64,000 bases of DNA from assembly GCA_022497155.1 (NCBI GenBank), contig MU385713.1, positions 62,001 to 126,000 of the forward strand, read 5' to 3'. This stretch comes from Whalleya microplaca. Taxonomy: Eukaryota > Ascomycota > Sordariomycetes > Xylariales > Xylariaceae. Positions within the stretch are counted from its first letter, which is position 1; every line of letters begins with the position of its first letter. The translations under genes were made by a program, and so were the position numbers. Shown piece after piece: positions 24,172 through 33,500 of the stretch. The notes under the pieces are model-generated. The model had not been told where the DNA came from. It made no database searches and saw nothing but the letters and a program-made list of their open reading frames with translations.

Positions 24172-25641
24172 ATGCCTCGAGCCGAAGTTGGATCAACGAA
24201 GCACCTCTCTAATCAGATGAAGAGTAAGGGCTTGCAGCGTCTTCGCTGGTACTGTCAACCGTAAGAGGCTCCCTGCTGATGCTCTTTATCTGAACATCAT
24301 CGCCTAATAATTTACAGATGTCAACGTCAACTTAGAGATGAGAATGCATTCAAAATGCACACCCAGAGCGAAGGTTAGTCAAATTTTCTATTTACGCTCT
24401 ATGGGGAATGCTCATCGTAGCGACTTCCCGAGTGTGGTCCCGTTTCTACCTAAGTAGCATGCTGAACCTTTATCTAGGTCATGTGCGGACCATGTTGTTG
24501 GTCGGGGAGGACCCGAAGAAATACATCAATGACTATAGCACCCAGTTCTTGAAGGATTTTGTACAGTTGCTACGTACAAGTCATGGGGAGAAGCAAGTCC
24601 AGTACGTATTATGGAGTCCTTTATTCATCTAATATTGCCTTGGGAGTCCCGCCTACTAGTTCAGGATACCTGTGGTGTATAAAATGCTGGAGACAAGATT
24701 TATAAGTTATGGATTAAATGAGAGGCATTTACTAACTCGGGTTTGCTTTATAGCATCAACCACTTCTATCAGAACTACATTGCAGTAAGTGATCGCTCGA
24801 GTTTCATTTATCTGGACTTCTGCTAATATATGTCACAGAATAAAGAGCATGGTATGTCTTGAGAAACCAGTTCCCCAAACAAGACTTGGGACATTTAAAT
24901 GCCCACAAGAAGTGTGTACTAACCTCGCTTCATATAGTACACATGAATGCTACAAAGTGGCCATCTCTTACGGAGTTTGCAAAGCATCTGGGAAGGGAGG
25001 GCATCTGCAGGGTTGAGGAAACAGACAAGGGACTCCATATTGCATGGATAGACGATTCACCTGAAGCTTTGCGACGGAAAGATGCATTGCGCCGAAAGGA
25101 GATGCAGGATAGAGGCGACGAGGAACGCGAACAGAAGATGATCAAAGAACAGATCCGTCGCGCGAGGAAAGAAGCCGGTGAACCAGATGAGGACGACGCC
25201 GGAAATGCAGAAGCCAGGGAACTCAAGAGACAAGAGGGAGAGAAGATTAAGCTCTCCTTTGGTGCAAAACCTGCGGCTCAACCGGCACCCAGTGCTTCTA
25301 CAGAGCAACTGAAATCAGAGACACCGAACTCATCGAAATCGCCGAAAGATGAGCAGAATACTGAGGCAGATGCAATAACGTCCGAAGCGAAATCTACCCC
25401 CTCAGACAAACCAGCTGCGGCTTCCATCTCGATGAAATTGACCGCCAAACCGCAAACTAAAAATGTCTTCGCTGCGGCCAAGAAGAACGCTTTAGCAGGA
25501 GGTTCGAAGAAGGCCTCAGCTTTTGAACAGCCAAAGAAGATGAGTGAAGCCGAGCGAATCATGAAGGAGGAGTTGGAACGAAAGAGATCTCGGAGTAACT
25601 CTGGTTTTGGAGGGGGTTCCAATAAGCGCCAGAGGACATAA
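24172..25641 (+). CDS. Kin17/Rts2 family zinc-finger DNA/RNA-binding protein
   Basis: A nuclear protein linked to DNA replication, repair and RNA processing. Exons 24172-24260, 24318-24373, 24478-24601, 24754-24784, 24839-24851 and 24938-25641 give 338 residues. The N-terminus is diagnostic: STKHLSNQMKSKGLQRLRWY, then a C2H2 finger (WYCQPCQRQLRDENAFKMHTQSEGH). The Kin17 winged-helix region carries FLKDFVQLLRTSHGEKQV, INHFYQNYIANKEHVHMNAT and KWPSLTEFAKHLGREG. A charged, coiled middle (ALRRKDALRRKEMQ) and a basic tail ending KRQRT follow. Exon 5 is only 13 nt (AATAAAGAGCATG), and skipping it would break the frame. Confidence 0.93.
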
Positions 25642-27997
25642 GACCACGGCCTCCAATGCTAATAGACACGGGAACTGGGAGTTTAGGTTTATCATATGGT
25701 TGCTGATCGGATGGCACTACGGCATAGCACAGGTGTTTAAGGAGTTGTGTATCCAGAAACGGAAGTTCCCTAACGGGAGAATTTCCAGCTTCCTGTCAGG
25801 ACTCGTTTCAGGCTCTAGTATGTAATGTAATTTTTCTGCCAATGAATTGATGGGCTTGACTTTTTGCAGTGATGATCGCAGCTATTGATGAAAATAGTTG
25901 GTTGCTACTCCTCGCATGCAGCTTAAATTAGATATCTCCCCTTCTCTATGTATATGCACCCTATGTGGCAGAGTGATTGCGTGAAAGTTGAGGCTGAGAT
26001 GGGCTTTGAAAAAAAATTTGAAAAACAATTTGAAAAAAAAAAACGAAAAAAGAATGAAAGCCCTAAGGAAAGACAGGAGGGCTTAAGGCGAACTCAATAT
26101 CCCTCCTGCGGAAAACCATCTCAGCTCGGGTGCCCCTACTTGTCCGGTTTTTCCTGGCGACTACTTTTACCACTGCACCAAGGTAGGTGGGGGAACGTCT
26201 GATGGAATGGGCAGGTATTATTTTGGCCTATAACCCTTCTCCCGTAAAAGGTACGTACCTGTGCAGGCAGATAAGTGAATGCACACCTGCCCAGGGCAAC
26301 CTCTGGCTCGAATCTGGATACCTGTGTACCTCGTTCCTCCTGAGGCATGGACATTTAACAATCGCTCACCCTCTTACCGCCGAGCAATGCATCCAGAAAA
26401 TCCTCGAGGGTGAAAGGTGACCCTACTTACATATCCATACCAACAAAAAGACCTTCAGTCAACATACACCAGAGGCGTGATATCGACCGACGTGATACCT
26501 GCTCTAGTAGTTACGAGCTGACAGAGCCAGAAGCGTTATCAGGCGGTATGAACACGGCGCTGCGTTACTCCCAGGCATCGCCATGATGGTCTACAGGGGC
26601 TACAGCCTGTGTTGGCGCGTGGCGTTGCTAGTTGATATGCTCTTTGCAGTATCTTGAAGCCACTTGGTGATTCGATCAGCTACTACCAATAATACTTAAA
26701 ACAATTAAGTCATTTACTATTATACATCATTATAGGATAACTACTGGCCATGATACCAGCGATATGAAGGTCAAGGTCTGCAGGGCTACAGGTCGCGATA
26801 GGCCACCTAGCTCAGGCCTTGATGCTATTTGCGATCCTATGGGACATCGCCGTCGTGAAGTGAGATTACAAACTCAGCTGCTCGAACCCCGGTTGCAGAG
26901 ACCACATCTGCGATCAGACGTACACCTGCAACAAGCGGGTGACGAGGGTTCCGTCAACTGAAGAAACGCGAGTAAGCCGGGCTCTGATCCGAGTCTGGCC
27001 TTCGAGTGCGTGACGCTGGCTAAGTGCGTTTGATCACCTGGGTGAGAGAGTTGGTGGGGAAGATAAGGACTAGATGGATATTCTATGCGAGTCTCCACGG
27101 GTGGTTGAAGGTTGCTGAGGCTTGATTATGTGTTTCGCTTGTTATATATACCCGTATAAGGGGTTCAGATTAACTGGAGTCGCTTAATTACTCTTGATAG
27201 AGCATGCCTACTGATGAGTTCAGGATTGCTTGGAATTATGTGGAATATGTCGATATAGAATATTCAATCGCTTCGTTCAAACTGACTGGCTTTACTTGTC
27301 CTATTCCTACAATTGTGTGACGTCCCAGCCCAAGGTCTCATTTCACACCTCGATATATTTACAGATGCTGCTCTATATTCTATAAGACGATTGACGTTCC
27401 ATGGGATGATGATGGTAGGAATATTCACACTTACTATATTCCTTCCGCAGCACCATCCCTTACCTGCCTTGCACTTCTCAAAATGGTCAAATCGAGGAAT
27501 ATTCGAAATCTGAAAATCACATGGCATAATCCTAGATAGTAACTGTTAATTCAGGGACAATATATTATCACGTATGCACGTCTTGTATTCTACGTGCTCA
27601 CATACGTAACCTCGAGCTATAGAATCAGGAATAAGGCATATATATACGCACCACTACTGACGTGTCGTTATATAGCTGACAAGGATTCATTCGCAGCAAA
27701 CGGAGGCCGACCAAGTCTGTCATGCATTGCAGGGGCGATGAGGTGAGAGGCCGCGGTAGACGCCGCGTGCTAAATATCAGTTCAGCAACACCGAAGCCGA
27801 AGCCGTGGGTGCAACTTTCGGCTTAGGCTACTACCCCGTTGCGTCTCTGACAACGTATTCAAGAATGACTCATAGTGATGTTATTTTATATAGACAAAAA
27901 TTAATATAAATTATACATTTCAACCCTAAGATGATGGAATTATTGAACAACTCTCATATAGACTATTAGATGTCTAATTAGCCGAGCAAAAGCACCA
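25642..27997. other. Intergenic, 2.4 kb without supported gene
   Basis: Holds an A-rich run near 26010-26050 and otherwise ordinary AT-moderate sequence. Open frames stay under 90 codons and carry no recognised motif. The last 150 bases become AT-rich ahead of the oxidoreductase start. Confidence 0.35.
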
Positions 27998-29469
27998 ATG
28001 GCTAGACCTTATCCTGTCCCGAACGCTACCACTCCGGTCTGGCGCACGGAATTACATGAGCTTGACTCCCATCGAAGCACGCCTGAGCTTCCCGATAAAC
28101 AGGATATCGTGATTATCGGTGCTGGCTTCGCGGGAGCAGCCTTGGCGCACTACTTACTTGAAGACAACCCCCAAAACCAGAGCATTACCATCTTAGAAGC
28201 TCGAGAGGCTTGCTCTGGCGCCACTGGAAGGAATGGCATGTCACCACCATACCGCATTCTCCGGGCATAATGCCGAGCTAATTACTTATGTTTCTAGGGG
28301 GCCACCTCAGGCCCGATCACTTCGTGGGCGTCGCATCGAGAAAGCAAAGACAAGGTCTCGAGGCCGCGAACGAAGTAGCACTCTTCGAGGTCGCCAACGC
28401 GAAAGGCCGTCACGGAGCTCGTCGAGCAGGAGCACATCGCCTGCGACCTGATACCCGTGACGACGGCAGACACCTTCGTCGACGAGGCCGAGGCCGCCAA
28501 GTTCAAGGACCTGTACGACGAGCTGCGCGCGCTGCGCTGTCCCACCCTTAACGAGGTTATCTACCACGGGCCCGAGGCCGCGGAGGCCGCCACGCGCGTC
28601 AGGGGCGCCCGGGGCGCCTTCACGCACCCCGCCGCCACCCTCTGGCCCTACAAGCTCGTCATGCACCTGCTCGCGCGCGGCGCTAACCTGCAGACGCACA
28701 CCCCCGTCCGCGGCGTCGCGGACGGCGAGGGCTACTGGACGCTGGCAACGGCGCGAGGGGCCACGAGGGCCCGTCGAGTGGTCTTCGCGACCAACGCGTA
28801 TACGAGCGGCTTGCTGCCCGAGTACGCGCGCGCGATCTACCCGGCGCGCGGGACCGCCTGCCGCGCCGTGCCCGCGGCGGCGGCGGCGGGACCGACGGAC
28901 GAGCTCCTCGGCTCGTGCGCCGTCGGATTCGGCAGCCCGGCTGTGCTCGACTCGTACTATGGCCTCCGGCCTGATGATAGCTTGATCGTGGGAGGCGCTA
29001 ATGCCGCGTTCAAGTACTCGCACCGGGACTTGTGGGAGGGGAATTTCGACGACGCCACGCTGATACAGCCCGCGGTGCCGTATTTTCACGGCTGGGCGGA
29101 GAGGACGTTCGTGGGGTGGGAGGAAGAAGCTGAGAAGGAGAAGAAGGAGAAAGTGAAAGTGAAAGTGGAGGAGATCTGGACGGGGATCATGGGGGTGAGT
29201 GTTTCTTACGTATCTAGGTATGAGATGATGCAATGCTAATGTTTGACATTGGGAAGTACACGCCCGATGACTCGGCACACGTCGGCCCCGTTCCCGCGAA
29301 GCCGGGCCTGTTTATCTGTGCGGGATTCTTCGGCCATGGTATGCCGAACGTGTTGCTCTGTGCTAAGGGGCTGGCTAAGATGATGAGGGATGGCTCTCCT
29401 TTCTCCGAGACGGGGGTGCCGGCTTGCTATGAGACTAGCCTGGAGCGATTGCAGAAGGCATCCGTCTGA
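27998..29469 (+). pseudogene. FAD-dependent oxidoreductase (DAO fold), frameshifted
   Basis: An amine/amino-acid-oxidase-like flavoenzyme of the DAO superfamily; substrate unknown. Exons 27998-28235, 28298-29194 and 29257-29469. The Rossmann motif is IVIIGAGFAGAALAHYLLE, followed by SGATGRNGGHLRPD, which forms across the first intron. Later come VIYHGPEAAEAATRV, VVFATNAYTSGLLPEY, LRPDDSLIVGGAN and the C-terminal FICAGFFGHGMPN. The first intron must start with GC (GCATGT) to give the NGGHL junction. Near 28404-28406 the frame shifts by one base: FEVANAK before, then AVTELVEQEHIACD in the next frame. The GGCC there has one base too many. With this sequence the protein would stop early; an assembly error is the alternative. 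Confidence 0.75.
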
Positions 29470-30597
29470 TCCTCCTATAGTTCATCTTTTGAGGGGATTT
29501 ATATTGAGGTTGACCTCTAAGACAAACTTACCACTTGTTAAAATGTCGGTCAGAACATGAAACCAAGGTAGTCCTCTCGATATATTGGTCGTCAAGGAAG
29601 AGGGGAGCAATAATAGACTATTAATAATCTATCGGTGTTCGGACTTTGCGCTAAGGACCGTCCTTGATTGGATGGTTCCTTCAAGGCTAAAAGAAGCTTG
29701 CTGCAGGCAGGCTGGCAGGGCTAGATTGGCACAATGGCAGATTGGTAGGCTAAAGATAGGCCCCCGGTCCGCAGCCGAACACCTTTTACATAGGTAGCTC
29801 TTAGGTGGCTTTTTAGGTAAGGTCGATGTAATAGCTACGTTATCCGCTAGTATGTATGTACATGTACCTAGGCCGGAGACCACCTCGGTATGTTAGGGAG
29901 GTACCAGAATGAGTGAGCTACATTCCAATAAGAGAAATAACAGAAAAACAAAAATAAGAGTTTTATATGCATAAATGAAACAACAATATAGTTCAATTAG
30001 GATATACTTATTATTTATGAGATTTTGCCGTGGTTCGTTCATATCTGGGTTGACAGCTGCTGTGTATGTCACTTGAGTTGCGGAATATGTACAGTTTACA
30101 TACAGACGCAGCTTAAAAAGCCACGACACCTGCACGGACACATGGATGGATCCCTCTGTCTGGCCTGTCTGGATGTACATGGATACATGGCCTCATCTCC
30201 AAACCTTGGAACTCTCATCCAAACTGGTGGATCTGCCACTTTGCCTCAACTTTTTCCTCCCAATTCACGCAAAGGAAAGCATTGCAACCGCTCCCGTGAA
30301 TGACGATGATGGAGCGTGATCTGTACTAAAACCGACACTATACCACTTGTTCTTGTATAAGTGAGTTTATCCCGCCTTGGTCCGATCTCATTCCCTCCCT
30401 CTTCGCGCATCGTTGTTTGTCCCTATTCCGCCGGACGCCAGGGCTGGGATGCGGTCCCGGCGTGTGGCTGTTGATGACACCATAGGATCGTTGGATCGTT
30501 GACCTATCTTACGATGCTAATTCGTCCTGATTCCATAGTACCATTCTGTTTTTTACGCGCCTTTTCAGTTTCGACATTTATCTAATTCGCGATCATT
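29470..30597. other. Intergenic, Sec16 promoter side
   Basis: No supported gene. The CT-rich stretch around 30390-30410 fits a fungal promoter/5' UTR. Confidence 0.35.
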
Positions 30598-33500
30598 ATG
30601 GATGGGGATGGGGATGCATCGTGGAATCCGGCGATGATGCCACATTATAACCCCGATACCCAAACGTCACAGCTCGACGGGTCGCGGAATCCATCGGCGC
30701 CTACCGAGAAACCGCAACAAGATGCATCAAACGGAGTAATAGCTGAGGGCGCATTCCTCGATCAGTTCAATGATAATGACGATGCTGGCGCGACCGCCTG
30801 GGGTCTCGAGGATCCCTCGACTGCAACAGTTCCACAACACGAAGATGCTCCCGTGTCCAACGATGCACCTGGCCACGTCGAGTCAGGATCAGAGCCTGCT
30901 CCAACGGGGAACACTGCGAAGCATTCAAGTACAACTTCTTTTGCACGTACTGTGTCTCATGAAGTAAGCTTTAACGACGACGAAGATACCGAGTGGAATC
31001 TAGAACGAACCGATACAGACCCCTTTAAATTCATGCCTTCGAATGAGAGGACGAACTCTTTTCCTGCGGTACCTGAGATTGAGCGCGTGACCGAGGGACA
31101 GGTAGATCACCCGCCTCCCTCGAGTCAGGCACAAGATATACTACAAGATCTAGAGCAAGACGATGTCCACGGCGATCCAGCCACACAACCTGATTTCCTC
31201 GCAACCTTTGAAGAAGACCACACGAATGATGAACACGCAATTAATGAGGCTTTCCAGCACTCTATGGGCGGAGATCTCCACGGCACGGAAGCAGAGGAAT
31301 CAGAGGCTCGATTTGAGGAAGGATTGCCATTGATCCCGCAGAGCGAGTCACAGGAACCGAAGGCCAACCACGAGCCTAAGCCTCCAGCTTTCGGTGACGC
31401 CTTTGTTGAGGATGAGTCTGCTGAGGGAGGTGACGACTTCTTCAGCCAAATCCAAGGAGGGCCTCAACCCGAAGCTGAGGTTTCGTTTGACCGTAGTCTG
31501 CACCGGAAGTCAACTAATATGGTAATTGGGGATGCTATGGATAACGTAACGGGAGCAGGCCACTTAGACTCGGAACTTTCAACTCCAATCGAGGCGTCTG
31601 CGCAGAAAGGGCTTGCGGCCTCGGAGGCACCCGCACAACAGATTGTCAACGGCAAATCCAGGCCGCAGTCGAATGGAGGAATTGGCTCCCAGCCTGAAGA
31701 GGCCGGCGATCTCGATGCGAAATGGGCGGCCGCTTTTGCGGATGAAGATGACGGTGACTTCCTGTTAGATTCGGCCGCGGAATCCAAAGAATTGGACCCG
31801 GCCGATATCTTTGGAAGCGATGATGAAGGGTTTTTGGACGAAACAATTGAAGAGACGCCGGCAGCGCCACCGTCACATCCAGGTGCTGGTGCTCACACAA
31901 CAGCGCCGCCTCCGCCATCCAGTATAAACGGACGCTATACTCCTAACAACTTACAACATCCGTCACAACCACCTCCGAATCCTTATGCGCCAGCTGCAGT
32001 TGTTCCTCCAACCCAACCACCATTATACCCGCAGTATGGTCACCAAATCACGGCTCCTCCCATGTCAATGGGATATGGACCACCTCCGCCCAAGCCGGAA
32101 ATGCCTAAAGCCCAGAGCTTTGTTAGTAAGCCGAAGGGTGGATATACCTCCCCATACGATCTGCCAATGGAAGTTGTCAAACCAAAGAAGCGGATTAGTA
32201 TGCAGCAGCTTCCCAGAGCGAACGTGACGCCTTTAGCACACCCGGGGCCCCCTCCGAGGAGTACGAGTATGTACTCGCAACCACGTTCGGGAGGCTCAAC
32301 CGCAAGCTTGTCGCCTCCCAGTTCAAGTCACTCGAGCCAGCATCCACCACTGGCAGCACAGAAGCCAAGCCCGCAGCTAAAATCAAAACCCAGTTTCTTC
32401 GAGGACTTACCGATGACTTCAAGACCTCGGCCCGCCTCACGGCACAGCAACCCTTTGTCACCACCGCAGCAAAGCCCTCAGGGACCTCCAATGCAATCTA
32501 TGCCACCCCCACCGCAGGGCCATCCTCAAGAGCAAGCGGCTGGTATTGTTCCGCTGGTCGTACCCGAGCGTGCCAGTCCTTATGCGCCGCTGCAGTCGAA
32601 TTCGCTACCCAGACCAAGTGCCCCCCCTGTATCAACTGCCAGATACTCTCCCGCGCCTCCTCAGGGACTAGGGATCAATGGAGTGGTACCACCTCCTGCT
32701 TCTACGAGTCGATACTCTCCTGCGCCGCCTAACATTCGATCCTCAAGTGCTCAATACACTGCCGTTCCGCCTCCCGTGCTGGCGCATCAACCACGAACCT
32801 CTAGCCCGCTCGCTCATTTCGAAGTATCAAATGAGAAGTCGTTACATAAACTTCCAAGTCCAGGTCACCCTGATGGCGTACCATTAATCCGGAGTAGCTC
32901 CTCACAATACGAGCCTCGTCTCACCCGAGTGCCTTCGTTGCCACCTACGAAGGAAGTTGAGGAGGAGCAGAGTCCTCTGCGCTCTCCGCCGATGCCCTCC
33001 AAGCCTGTAGTTGAATCAAGATACAGCCCACAACCGCCTGGATATTCTCCACCGCCTCTCAACGCACAGGCCTCTAACATGCTTTCCCCGTCTAACACCC
33101 TTTCTCCGCCCAAACGCGCCGTGTCTAGTTATGTTCCCCTATCTCCGGGAGCTATGTCATCTAAAGAGGTCAGCTTTGCCCCGCCGCCCCGGGCTCAGAC
33201 ACAGTCTCCCGGTGCGCTCTACGGCAACCGGGCTAGTGGAAGAACAACGGATCCGGTTCCTCGGCCCTCTTCAGTACAAGGTTCACCACGGGATATACCA
33301 AGTCCAGAAATAACTCGTACGGTCGTTAGGGCTCGTGGTATGTCTCAGCATCTTAATCTCGTCCCGCCCACCGACGGTCGAGAGTTAGACCCCTTGCAGA
33401 GGTGGCGCGGTTCCCCAATAGTCGCCTGGGGATTAGGAGGATCGCTCGTAACTTCCTTCCCCACTGATGTTCCACGGTACGGCGTGGGTCAAGCGCTACC

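Noticed and set aside
26840..26960. tRNA-like GGTTCGA loop on the minus strand
   Set aside because: The flanking bases do not form a T stem, and no acceptor stem or anticodon arm could be drawn.
28307..29278. 323-codon minus-strand frame opposite the FAD oxidoreductase
   Set aside because: It is a shadow of GC-rich coding sequence: Arg/Gly/Ala-rich, no motif, while the plus strand carries clear flavoenzyme motifs.
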